NCBI RefSeq assembly: GCF_026151205.1
Contig: NC_087073.1
Coordinates: 1,818,501 to 1,880,500 of the forward strand
DNA: 62,000 nt
Reading direction: 5' to 3'
Origin: Bolinopsis microptera
Lineage: Eukaryota; Ctenophora; Tentaculata; Lobata; Bolinopsidae
In this document: in pieces, positions 9,495 to 20,037 of the stretch
Layout: each line of letters opens with the position of its first letter
Numbering within the stretch: position 1 is the first letter of the stretch
The notes under the pieces: model-generated
Database searches by the model: none
The model's input: the letters and a program-made list of their open reading frames with translations, nothing else
What the model was told of the DNA's origin: nothing
Translations under genes and position numbers: made by a program

Positions 9495-10826
9495 TCAATT
9501 TGGACATTTAAAAGGTTTCTCTCCCGAGTGAGTCTTCATATGCACATCGAGTTTTGATTTCTGAACTGCTGCATACGAACAATCTGGACATTTAAACGGT
9601 TTATCTCCCGAGTGAATCTTCAAATGTTCTTTGAGGCTTGATTTATAAGCTGATGCATATGAACAATCTGGGCAATTAAATGGTTTTTCTCCTGAATGAG
9701 TCTTCAAATGTACTTTGAGGCTTGATTTATTAGCTGTTGCATACGAACAATCTGGACATTTATATGGTTTATCTCCCCAATGAGTCATCAAATGTACTTT
9801 GAGGTGTGATTTATAAGCTGTTGCATGCGAACAATCTGGACATTTAAATGGTTTCTCTACAGAGTGAGTCTTCAAATGTACTTTGAGGTTTGATTTAAAA
9901 GCTGATGCATATGAACAATCTGGGCAATTAAATGGTTTCTCTCCCGAGTGAGTCTTCAGATGTACTTTGAGGTTTCCTTTATTAGCTGTTGCATACGAAC
10001 AATCTGGACATTTATATGGTTTATCTCCCGAGTGAGTCTTCAAATGTACTTTGAGGTATGCTTTATTAGCTGTTGCATACGAACAATCTGGACATTTATA
10101 TGGTTTCTCTCCCGAGTGAGTCTTCAAATGTACTTTGAGGTTTGATTTATTAGCTGTTGCATACGAACAATCTGGACATTTATATGGTTTCACTACAGAG
10201 TGAGTCTTCAAATGTACTCTTAGGCTTGATTTATGAGCTGCTGCATACGAACAATTTGGGAACAGGCATTTAAATGGTTTCTCTCCAGAGTGAGTTGATA
10301 TGTTATATTGAAGAATATTACGGATCTTTTCTTGAGGATCGGAATATTCCAGAGGACTACTAATTATATTATCACTATCATTAAATTGAAATACATCAAA
10401 TTTTGGTCTTTTTCGTTTGCCGGAGTTTTCTACATGATCTTTGATATGTTTAATGAAACTACTCTCCTCCAGAATCTTTTCCCCACAAACTGAACAGAGA
10501 AAGCCTCCAAACATGCCATTAATTTCACTCTGCTCCGTTTTTACTTCTGATTTAACAACATCGCATTTATTTTGAACACAACAACCATCTTGTTCTGTAA
10601 CATGACCATTGTTATGAACAGAACCTCCAGCAAACTCATGTAACAAACTGTGCTCCTCATCTTGTACTTGCAGGTCAGGCTTATAATGACGTTCCCTGAT
10701 ATGTTCAAGGAAATACTTCTCGTAGAAAAGTTGTTCACCACATGCTGGACACAGAAAACCTCCAGTTTTGCTTCTCAAATCCTCTTCTTCGGTTTTTACT
10801 TCGCTTTTAATGTGAGGACATGACAT
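9495..10826 (-). CDS. C2H2 zinc-finger protein, 9-finger tandem array (unit 1)
   Basis: 443 residues, probably a nuclear DNA-binding regulator. N-terminus: a C2H2-like finger (C26, C29, H42, H47), four SUMO-consensus psi-K-x-E sites (IKSE, VKTE twice, VKSE at residues 6-13 and 91-98), a second finger (C111, C114, H127, H131), and a basic GKRKRPK nuclear-localisation candidate at 136-142. From residue 187 there are nine 28-residue fingers joined by SGEKP/SGDKP linkers. Fingers are almost identical except at helix positions -1, 2, 3 and occasionally 6, the DNA-contact positions. The protein stops just after the first Cys-Pro of a tenth finger. The ATG sits right behind a good acceptor (ACTCTTCAG), so an untranslated 5' exon is likely. 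Paralogue at 20038-21873. It resembles lineage-specific C2H2 expansions; no orthologue recognised. Confidence 0.85.
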   Translation of the reverse strand: MSCPHIKSEVKTEEEDLRSKTGGFLCPACGEQLFYEKYFLEHIRERHYKPDLQVQDEEHSLLHEFAGGSVHNNGHVTEQDGCCVQNKCDVVKSEVKTEQSEINGMFGGFLCSVCGEKILEESSFIKHIKDHVENSGKRKRPKFDVFQFNDSDNIISSPLEYSDPQEKIRNILQYNISTHSGEKPFKCLFPNCSYAAAHKSSLRVHLKTHSVVKPYKCPDCSYATANKSNLKVHLKTHSGEKPYKCPDCSYATANKAYLKVHLKTHSGDKPYKCPDCSYATANKGNLKVHLKTHSGEKPFNCPDCSYASAFKSNLKVHLKTHSVEKPFKCPDCSHATAYKSHLKVHLMTHWGDKPYKCPDCSYATANKSSLKVHLKTHSGEKPFNCPDCSYASAYKSSLKEHLKIHSGDKPFKCPDCSYAAVQKSKLDVHMKTHSGEKPFKCPN

Positions 10827-11117
10827 CTGAAGAGTATTCTGGTTAAATTAATAAAATAATTCAAAAGGAAGTTAAAATCAGTAGTAATGTTATTATGAAT
10901 CAGGAGTGCCTGCATCTATTATAAATTTGATACAGTGTTTTACAGGATAAGTTTTTGATGGATGCATTTAGTCAGAAATGGGAGATTTAAGTCAATATAC
11001 GTTATAAATAAGCTAAGAAGACAATTGCATTCCAGAAAATATATTTATCACCATGAAAAACAATGTATTTAACCAAGGTCATACAATTAACAGTTCTGTA
11101 AACTATTTCGTATATTA

Positions 11118-11724
11118 CACATACATGTTACATGGTAAGGTCTCCTCCTAGTCGTTGGAGTGGCCTGCATCACACACATCGCGTTGGCGGCGTAACATAT
11201 GTCTCCACTGTACTCGGTTGGTAGCCAAAGCTTCTGTCGTGTTGTTGTCGATGTTTTCAACACCTGTAAACTTAGCAGCATCTTCGAGTACGCAGGACTT
11301 CCAGTTCTTACGGGGTCTGCCCCTTGACCTCTTTCCATAATTTGGCTTCCAGTTCAACAGAAACCTCGGTAGTCTAGAGTCTGGCATTCTAACTACATGT
11401 CCATACCAACGTAGCCTGGCAGCACTGATGAAAGTCTCGACTGACTTGATGCCAGCCCTCCTAAGAACTTCTTCGTTGGTCACATGAAAGAACCATTTAA
11501 TCCTAAGGATCCTTCTCAAGGAGGTTTGATGGAAAACCTCGAAGCGTTTCATCTGCTTTTTGGTGGTGTTCCAGACTTCAGCTCCATACAACAAGATGGT
11601 GAGGACAGCAGCCCTATAGATCCTGATCTTGGTTGGAGTCTTTATAGTTCTGCTATTCCAAATGTTCCAGAGCTGATGAAAGGCGCCATTAGCCTTCTGG
11701 ATACGGACATCCAGGTCTCTGTTG
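11118..11724 (-). mobile_element. 5'-truncated LINE fragment (C-terminal RT region)
   Basis: Flanked by a 13-bp duplication ATTTCGTATATTA (11105-11117 and 11725-11737); the corresponding place in unit 2 (about 22155) has one copy. Minus-strand frame 11594-11148 encodes a peptide with LYGAEVWNTTKKQ, LRWYGHVVRM and GKRSRGRPRKNW, the region C-terminal to the reverse transcriptase in many non-LTR elements. No catalytic RT motifs remain. Confidence 0.85.
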
Positions 11725-13123
11725 ATTTCGTATATTATCAGTTATAAATATATTGTTTTATCCTATTAGAAAACATAATTGTGTTTTTAATACTTTCAAC
11801 AATACTATTATATATAACAATTAATTTGAAGTGCACTATTAATTTCAAATGCTGCGATAATTTCCGGGAATAATATGTATTAATAAGGCGCTCGTTCACT
11901 AAAGTCGCTAATTGATATTATGGACTGTAGAGGTTGCACCAGAAATGATAAAACATGAAATTGTCGAGTAGTCACACCTGTCACAATATCTCTTGAGTTA
12001 ACCCTTTATGCTACTAAGAAACTGTCAGCCAGACTGTTAACCTATCGAATACTAAATTTCTTTATAGCAATAATCTTTGGCAGAGCACATGATTTAAAGA
12101 TTTAACAAGAAATTCGTGTTCTCCAGGAGTCACTTGGTCGGACTGTATAAGGCTTATTTTCATCAGACCAGGGAAACTGATAAGAACAGTTTGCAGCACA
12201 TGAGCACACCTAAAGCATTTTAAATCTAATGAAGGTCTTATCTCGTTCCTGACCATCAGCTTTCTAAATTTACCCTATTCCAGATTTTAAACTGTAGATA
12301 AACAGAAAGGGATTTATCAATGCAGAACGTGGTAAATGCAATTTTGAGTGAATGATATACCACATATCATATAACAGGATACATATTTGTAATTAGCATG
12401 ACGTATTAGTCACTAATTAGCTTGACGTATTAGTCACTAATTATCATAACATATAAAACCCTATTATTAAGGTATTATGAACGATTGGATCAAGTCAAAT
12501 TGTAATGTAATGTGAAAATTACATATTTTGTCCTGACTGTGGCTCTACCATGACGTCTGGGATCAGATGATCAAGGTGTCACACAATCACATGATTGCCC
12601 AATAATATGATTGAGGGGTCAACCCCATCGATGCCCATACCCAGTTGACTAAAAGTTAACGAAAAAATGGGCAATTTTTTCGGCCGAAATTGAAAAATAA
12701 ATATTCCTGATACGAGGAATATTTCCTGATACTACTTGCTAATTAGAGGACAGCGAACACAATGATGAAGTTAATTTTTATCTTAAATCAAGTTGAGCTG
12801 TTTTTATGCTGTTGCCCAAGATAATTACAAACAATTTAATGTTGAAAGGGTGTGACCTCCAATCAAATTTGCAACATTTTGGAACAGAATCCTCGTATGA
12901 GTAGTTACAGTGTGCCATTTGCAAATTTACAAGTCTCAAACATAGAAGAAGGACTAATTTACAAACCCAAATGTTTGCATACTGACTTATGGGCTCCCTG
13001 TATTAGAACAAAATTTAGTGATTCAAGGTATATTTTGTAGCTTTTTCCATTGTGTAATTTGTATGTAATTGATTGATTTGAAAGATTTCAATAAAAAATT
13101 TAAAAATAGATTCATAGACTCAC

Positions 13124-13230
13124 GTTAATTGATCTGGAAAGTTCCACAATAAGTTCATCACTATGAGTCGTAGTAAACTTGGTCCAGGCTGATATAAAAG
13201 AAACTGTTGGCACATTTCCAGACATTTCTG
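13124..13230 (-). CDS. Exon of an unidentified gene (unit 2 copy)
   Basis: Near-identical copy of the exon at 5689-5795, with the same donor. The acceptor side is altered by a short deletion that changes ACTTTGCAGCAG to ATATGCAGCAG. Whether this copy is transcribed is unknown. Confidence 0.4.
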
Positions 13231-13980
13231 CTGCATATTTAGGATATTATAGGAAGTTTGATATGGTTTATAATAGGAAGTTTATTTAGAATGAATATAA
13301 TGAAATAGTTTGCCCCTGAACTCTTGTTGAATGGTTCAGATAAAACAAAAAAGGATGAAAAATGCTTAATTTTGACGAATATTGGGTTCAGGTTTTTATC
13401 ATTTTATTAATAAAACAATTGATTGTCGAAGTATTGATAGGAGCAACTGATTGATAAGGCAAAAATAAATGCAGCAAAGGTACACAGACCAGACTAGAAG
13501 TCATAGTTTTAAACTAATTACAACACTACAAATCTATTAAATTTATTGAGAATTATGTAATGTAACGTGATGGAAATATTTTAAATGGGCATATCTAATC
13601 CTGTCCAAACCCAGGATGCACTACATGAAGAATTCGTTGTAACTTTGTTTGAAAATCATTAATAGCACATGATTCTACCATACCTTGCATTGTGGGACAA
13701 AACGACCACCTTTGGAAAATTAAGGCTACGTCCTGTGTTGGTAATCAGTATATGGCACTCCGGCCGGTTGAATAAATCAAAACAAAAATTAAATAGTTTT
13801 AATACTTTCAACACTACTATATAACAAATAATTTTAGGTCCCAATGTCAAAGCGATAGAAGAGACTATGACGTGACCGTTTGTATCCTAAGCAACGCATC
13901 TACTTCCTGGGCTACAGTATTGACTTCGCCATTTTCTCCTCCCTCACCGCCATTTTCTCCTCCCTCTTCCTCACATCACT

Positions 13981-15363
13981 ATGGATCTGAATTCTGTTAC
14001 CAATGTTTTAAACTCGTTTTCATTAAATGAGCTGAAAGCTCTCAAGGCCAGTGTTGAGAATGTCATGAAACTTAAGAGAAATTCTGTTAAATGCGAGGAC
14101 TTCTTGGAGTTGCATTCAGATTTTGTTCAGAACAAGAGTGTTCAACATGGCACGTTGATGTCTGAACTTGAAACACTTATGGCCAAGCAAACTGCTGTGA
14201 AAACTGCCACAAAGTGGCTCACTTCGACTGGAGAAGAATATGTATGGTCTTCCTCAAATGGACACACCACGACTAAGGAGCCAATCGATATTTTAAATTA
14301 TCCTGGGATATCAGAGCTTATGCATGATATCAACTCCAAGTTTGGCTGCAAGCTAAACTCATGCCTAGCAAGCATGTACAAGTCTGGTTCTTGTGCAACT
14401 AGGTACCACAACGACGACGAGGTGTCTCTTGACCAGTCGCAAGGTATTTATGTAGTTTCATTTGGAGCTGAGAGGACCATCGACATAATTCCAGAAAATG
14501 GGGATAAGCGATGTAACAGTAAATGCTATATCACCCCAAAGGACTGTAGTTTGTATATTATGAAACCGGGGTGTCAGGAATATTGTCTTCACAAGGTTCG
14601 TGCAGAGAGCTCAGTTAAGGGGACTCGGTATAGCTTATCTTTTCGCTGCCAGATACCGAAGACAGATACAAATGTAGTCAAGGAGCAGATTGCCCGCACT
14701 ACAATTCCTATGCCGCCCACCACCACCTCAACACCAACCCTTTACTACCGAAATACTCCAAGAAAACCGAAGAGCAGGAAAACCACTGTCCTGTTTGGTA
14801 CGTCAATGACAAAATTCGTACGGACAAATAAGTTGGGATTCCGGGGAAGGAAAGTAATCAATGTGTCTCAAAGTGGTGCAAAAATTAGAGACATCACTGA
14901 AAACATTCATAATTTTCATAAAACTCATGCAGCTGCAGAAGCTGACGATATTGAAAAAATTATATTGAGTGTTGGTACAAATGACATTAAACATTCTAAG
15001 TATGGGGTTCAGTTCCTTAGGAAGTATCTTACTGAATTAATTGACACCACTAAGAAGTTATTTCCCGCTGCAATTATAATTATCCAATGTTGTCTTCCTA
15101 TTAAATGTTTATATTCCTACATAGCAAAGAATGTTCTAGATTTTAATAATCTACTTAAAGACTTATGCCTAAATAATAATTGCGTGTTCTTAGACTGTTT
15201 CTCAGTCTTTTTAACTCGAGACTTTAGATCATGTAATGAACTTCTATACCATGATTGGCTTCATCTCAACATCAGAGGAGTAGGTTTACTGTCCACTTGG
15301 CTTAAGTTTGTTGTAAACGAACACAGTTTTGACAGGGTTGTAAATAATCTTCTGGGAATTTAA
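13981..15363 (+). CDS. LINE ORF1: AlkB-like 2OG-Fe(II) dioxygenase fused to SGNH/GDSL esterase
   Basis: 460 residues. Residues ~1-80: helical, possibly coiled. Residues ~85-225: AlkB-like fold. YHNDDE gives the HxD iron ligands H143 and D145. H204 (in CLHKV, after a MKPG turn) is the third ligand. RYSLSFR gives R216 and R222 with the same six-residue spacing as the 2-oxoglutarate arginine pair of AlkB. Residues 226-268: Pro/Thr-rich basic linker. Residues ~268-445: SGNH hydrolase with block I LFGTSM (S275), block III GTND (332-335) and block V HDWLH (D425, H428), so the catalytic triad is present. Esterase domains in ORF1 are documented for CR1-type LINEs. The AlkB domain could repair or demethylate alkylated element RNA or cDNA, but that is inference. 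The frame is fully open, implying recent activity. Confidence 0.85.
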   Translation: MDLNSVTNVLNSFSLNELKALKASVENVMKLKRNSVKCEDFLELHSDFVQNKSVQHGTLMSELETLMAKQTAVKTATKWLTSTGEEYVWSSSNGHTTTKEPIDILNYPGISELMHDINSKFGCKLNSCLASMYKSGSCATRYHNDDEVSLDQSQGIYVVSFGAERTIDIIPENGDKRCNSKCYITPKDCSLYIMKPGCQEYCLHKVRAESSVKGTRYSLSFRCQIPKTDTNVVKEQIARTTIPMPPTTTSTPTLYYRNTPRKPKSRKTTVLFGTSMTKFVRTNKLGFRGRKVINVSQSGAKIRDITENIHNFHKTHAAAEADDIEKIILSVGTNDIKHSKYGVQFLRKYLTELIDTTKKLFPAAIIIIQCCLPIKCLYSYIAKNVLDFNNLLKDLCLNNNCVFLDCFSVFLTRDFRSCNELLYHDWLHLNIRGVGLLSTWLKFVVNEHSFDRVVNNLLGI

Positions 15364-15460
15364 ATCTTTGATCTTTTCTTCCATTTAATATTTTGATTAA
15401 GACGTTGCGCCTAAAATTAAAACTCAAACAAATCTCTGATTTAATCTTTTTCTCAATTTT

Positions 15461-18400
15461 ATGCCTCCCATTTCAGGTACATTCGGTCACTGTCCATTTT
15501 CCAATATGTTAGACAATGAATCGTTTAGACTTAGAATAGGTCTTTTTGCATGCAAAAGGCCTCGTACACAGTCAAGAAATGCACATATACATATCAACAC
15601 GTTTATACCTAACAAAATTTACACATTTAAGTCTCCATACACCCCACACATCAACTACAATTATCATAATCATATGTTTCTCTTCTATTCTCTCATCATG
15701 ACTTACTTTCTCCCAATTCTTCTCTCCACGGTTAGGTCCATGAACACCGTATTCCCCCTAGATTCTAATATTCATTCCTCTCTACTCCTTGACAGCCCAC
15801 GTTATCTTATACCATTTCTTGCTTGCTCCCACATCAAACTTTTCTTTGTAATTATCTCCTCATGGTTTATAAGAAATGTTCTTCTCCCTGGTAAGATGAA
15901 TAGAGTCAAGTATTCCAGCCGCCTCAGGCGTCTAGTCTCTTTATTCATTCTTTGGGTTTTCTCTCTTAACTTTCTTTTGATAACTCTTGTTAATCCTTCT
16001 ATGCTTAATCCAGGTCCCAACTCCCTATCTGTACTCTACCAAAATGTCCAAGGTCTCATTCCTTTCAGTAACCTAAGCTCCTCCCATCCCCTTCTTGATG
16101 GTAATAAGATTTCCGAACTTCAATCCTTTGCTAACATAGAGCAGCCTGACATAATTGCCCTAAATGAGACTTGGCTCAAAAAATCTATTTCTAGCAACGA
16201 AATCTTTCCTTCTTCTCAATATGAAATCTTCCGCAATGACCGCACGAGAAAGACTCATCCTCAAGATCCTAATAACCCTAAAAAGTTTAGGGAAAATGGA
16301 GGTGGTGTTCTTTTGGCTGTTCGGTCTGATCTCGACGCCACTACAACCCGACTACCAGTTAGCCTAGGTGCAGAAATGCTTGCCGTTAAAATTTCTTTTC
16401 CTAACAAAGAGAGTATTGTAATCTGTACTTGTTATAGAGTAGGAACTCTTGGGTTACCTAATCATGATGTCATAGTTAGTTATATTCGCAAGCTAGTTTC
16501 CAAAAAGAATCCCTCTAAAATCTATGTTATTGGTGATTTTAATCTCCCCCATACAGACTGGCTATCTTCATCCAGTACCGTACCTATTGAGCAATCCTTC
16601 ATAGATTCTTTCAGTGATCTTTCTCTCTCCCAGTTGATCACATCACCCACCCATAAAAGTGGTAATACATTAGACATTCTTCTCAGTAATTATGATAACA
16701 CAATCGATAACTTGAATGTCTGTGATCCTCATTCCGTGTGCAAATCTGATCATTTTCCTGTCACTTTTTCAATTAAAAGCTCCTTTTCCCGTAAGAAAAC
16801 TCCTAAACGTAAAATCTATAATTTTAAGAAAGCAAACTGGGACATGATTAATCGTGAATTATGCTCGATTAATTGGCAAGTCCTAGAATGCCTAGATCCT
16901 GATTCGTCTTGGAAGTTAGTTAAAGACTGCATTATGAATTTAGTTGATATACATATTCCTAAAGTAATTATTAAATCAGAGTTCTAACCCCCGTGGTTCG
17001 ATAGTGAACTTTTTTCTTCATGCCGTAAAAAAGATAGACTCAGAGCTAAATTTAAAATTTCTGGTTCTATTTCTGATGAGTTAAAGTTTGTTACTAGCCG
17101 TAAAGATTTTAAGAGGCTCTCATCAGCCAAAATAAGAGATAATCTTTTTAATAGTGATGATCCAGCGCTTATAACTAAGAAGTTTTGGTCACATGTTAAG
17201 TATAAATCTAACTCCTGCCGTATTCCTAATTGTGTTAGTTATTCTGGACAGCTTCGGTTCAATCCCAAAGATCAAGCTGAACTTTTCAATTCTTTCTTTT
17301 ATAACCAGTTTTCGGATCCTTCACTTTATGACACTGACATCTCCTATGTCAATGATGTTGATTTTGATATTGACTTCGATCATCGGGATGTTCGTAAGCT
17401 TCTTTCAAATATTAATTCAAATAAAGCCCAGGGACCAGATGGCATACACGGTAAAATTCTAAAAAATTGTTCCTTAGGTTTAGCTTACCCTCTAACATGC
17501 ATTTTTCGTGGATCCTACAACAGCGGCTACATTCCACAAGAATGGAAACTTGCAAATGTTGTCCCAATATTTAAGAAAGGTAAGAAAAGTGAGGTTGAAA
17601 ACTATAGACCAATATCCCTTACTTGTTTAGTCATGAAAGTTTTTGAGCGCATTGTTAAACGTAAACTGCTTTCTTTGACAAGTACCCTTCTTGATCCCAG
17701 GCAGCATGGTTTTCTAGAGCACAAGTCATGCACAACCAATATGGTTGATTTTTGTGATAGCCTGGCATTGTCTCTTAACGAAAACATTATCAATCATGTT
17801 GTGTATTTTGATTTTGCTAAGGCATTTGATTCTGTAAATCATGATATCCTTCTTCATAAGCTAAAGACCTTATATAACATTGATGGTACACTTCTCAAAT
17901 TTCTTACCAATTACCTTCAAGGCCGTTACCAAAGAGTGGTTATTGGTAATGAGATGTCATCTACCCTTTCAGTTAATTCTGGTGTCCCCCAGGGCTCTAT
18001 CCTTGGTCCCTTACTTTTTGTATTGTTTATCAATGATATTCCTCTTGGCCTTTCGGATAATACTGATATTGTTTTGTATGCCGATGATACAAAAATCTGG
18101 CGTAAAATACATTCATCTTCTGATAATACCAATTTACAAATGGATATAGACTATCTCTCTGACTGGGCACTTAGAAACAAAATGCGATTCCATCCAGCAA
18201 AATGTAAAGTGCTTATTGTTTCAGGAAAACCATCTTTATCTCCTCCATTCGCATATAATCTTGATGGCTCTCCTCTTGTGTATGTAGAGTTAGAAAAAGA
18301 TCTTGGAGTCGATGTTACTCCTAAGCTCAGTTGGAATAGTCAGTGCGACAGAATTTATACTAAGGCCTGCCAACAACTTGGTATGGTCAGAAGAGATGGC

Positions 18401-18976
18401 CATATTGTCATTGATCAGAAACGTCGTCGGGCGCTTTACCTCTCCCTGGTTCGTAGCCAATTCGAAAATTGTTCCATAATCTGGCGCCCTTGTAATAAAT
18501 CACTTAGTGATAAATTAGAAAGTCTCCAAAAGAGAGCTATTAAATGGATTCTGTCTGAAGAGGGCCGCAGTTATCCACCTGAGCAATATGTCAAAAAGTG
18601 CAAGCTTGTCGACATTCTCCCTTTGTCTCAAAAGTTTGACTTGAATGATCTTATTTTTTTCCACAAAGTTCTGAACAATTTAATTCCTGTATGGCTGCCT
18701 CACTATCTCACTTTATATCAGGGCACTTCTCGACTAAGACGTTGCCACCTCGACAGTCTGTCTATTGTGTCATCAATTTTACCTAAGTTAAGTCAGAATT
18801 CACACACCTTATGTACCTCAAATAGCCCACTGGCAAAATCATTTTTCTACAGAACTCATATACTGTGGAATGGACTCCCTTTACAGGTAAGACAGATTGT
18901 GTCTACAAGTGTTTTCAAAGCTGAGGTCACTAAGCATCTATGGAAATGTTTATTGGATAGTGAAACAACAGCCTAG
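15461..18976 (+). pseudogene. LINE ORF2: APE endonuclease + reverse transcriptase, one nonsense codon
   Basis: One continuous frame interrupted only by TAA at 16985-16987. N-terminal ~180 residues contain hydrophobic stretches and end in LNPGP (NPGP at residues 183-186), resembling a decayed 2A-like motif. Residues ~190-435: apurinic-type endonuclease with YQNVQG, NETW (E236), GDFNLP (D359, N361) and SDHFPV (D430, H431). After the stop the frame resumes with PPWFDSEL and runs through RT motifs: KAQGPDG, NYRPISL, FDFAKAFDSV, GVPQGSILGP and YADD (codons at 18077-18088). It then reaches the C-terminal WNGLP region of CR1/L2-type elements. The ATG at 15461 is the first in frame. With the stop the endonuclease and RT are separated, so this copy is probably immobile unless helped in trans. 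Confidence 0.9.
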
Positions 18977-19485
18977 CCTAGTCTCTTTGCTCCCCATATT
19001 ATTATTATTTTTGTTTTATTAATTTTTTATCTACCTTCCTATACTTTCAACATCATATCACACTTCACCCGCACACCTCACACATTAATGACCATATCAG
19101 ACCTGTATCTAATGTATCTGGAATTTGACGTATTGAAATACCAATTTTGACTATATATCCACAGTTATTCACCATGGATTTGTTTGTTATTAAATAGTTT
19201 TTCATAAATTTTTGGATTTAGATTAATTCGATGTAATGGGTCCAAGTTACTGCGGACATAGTTCACTATGTGTTTACCGTGTTTGGGTGCCCATCATATT
19301 TTACAGATGGGGGCGATATTTTGAACGATTCTATTTTATATTCATCTATTGCTGTACTCTGTAAAATTTGAAAAGTATTTAATAAAAAAAAAAAATCCTG
19401 TCATCACTGCTCCAGTAATAAATATTATGTGTTAATTACAATCAATATATTAGTAAATTAAAATCTTTCGTCCTGGCTGGTTTTG

Positions 19486-19745
19486 GCTGCCAGGAGTCTT
19501 GCTACTCGTTTAAGGAGCAGGGTTGCCAGGAGTCTTGCTTCTCGTTTAAGGAGCATGGATGCCAGGAGTCTTACTACTCGTTTAAGGAGCAGGGTTGCCA
19601 GGAGTCTTGCTTCTCGTTTAAGGAGCATGGATGCCAGGAGTATTACTACTCGTTTAAGGAGCATGGTTGCCAGGAGTCTTGCTTCTCGTTTAAGGAGCAT
19701 GGATGCCAGGAGTCTTGCTACTCGTTTAAGGAGCATGGTTGCCTG
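19486..19745. repeat. 36-bp minisatellite downstream of zinc-finger gene 2
   Basis: About seven units of 36 bp (TGCCAGGAGTCTTGCTTCTC then GTTTAAGGAGCATGGA), alternating TACT/TTCT and CAGGGT/CATGGA variants as a two-unit higher-order pattern. Unit 1 has only a trace at about 9195-9215, so this expanded after the duplication. Being in-frame (36 = 3 x 12), it gives spurious ORFs on both strands. Confidence 0.9.
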
Positions 19746-20037
19746 GAGCAATACCTCTGGTGGTCGAGAATACCACCGTCTTGGATTACCATCATTGAAG
19801 GTCACTGAGGATGGCAAAAGACACAATTGAGGTACTCAAAGTTCTGTTTCCAAAGAAAACTTTAATAAACGGAAAATCATCAGAATATAAAAAGAAATTT
19901 TGGAAGAGTTTTAAAGAGAAGCTTTTCTGCCATCCCCTTCATCGAATTTTCGCAGTTTTGAAATTTTGGAAGCAGTGTATCCAGAGAAAAAAATGATGCA
20001 ATGAATAGTTTGAATATTTCCTACCGGTCTAGGACAT

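Larger units (their letters stand above)
4469..11834. repeat. Segmental duplication, unit 1
   Basis: This stretch is colinear with 11845-22257 once insertions are removed: exon-bearing flank, zinc-finger gene, and an AT-rich tail ending in a TTTTAATACTTTCAACA motif. Insertions specific to this unit are at 5487-5632, 6192-7220, 7359-9134 and 11118-11724. Each is absent from unit 2, and target-site duplications are visible at all four. Confidence 0.85.
13794..19454 (+). mobile_element. Near full-length CR1/L2-like LINE with AlkB-SGNH ORF1
   Basis: The insertion breaks unit 2 between two copies of AAATTAAA (13786-13793, 19455-19462), a possible target duplication. It contains a 5' UTR from about 13836, ORF1 (13981-15363), a 97-bp gap, ORF2 (15461-18976, one in-frame stop), a 3' UTR, and an A-rich stretch at about 19380-19394. 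About 60 further bases follow the A tract, and a dispersed 40-bp motif precedes the 5' UTR, so the insertion may be composite. The endonuclease, the RT and the SGNH-type ORF1 place it in the CR1/L2 group. Confidence 0.85.
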
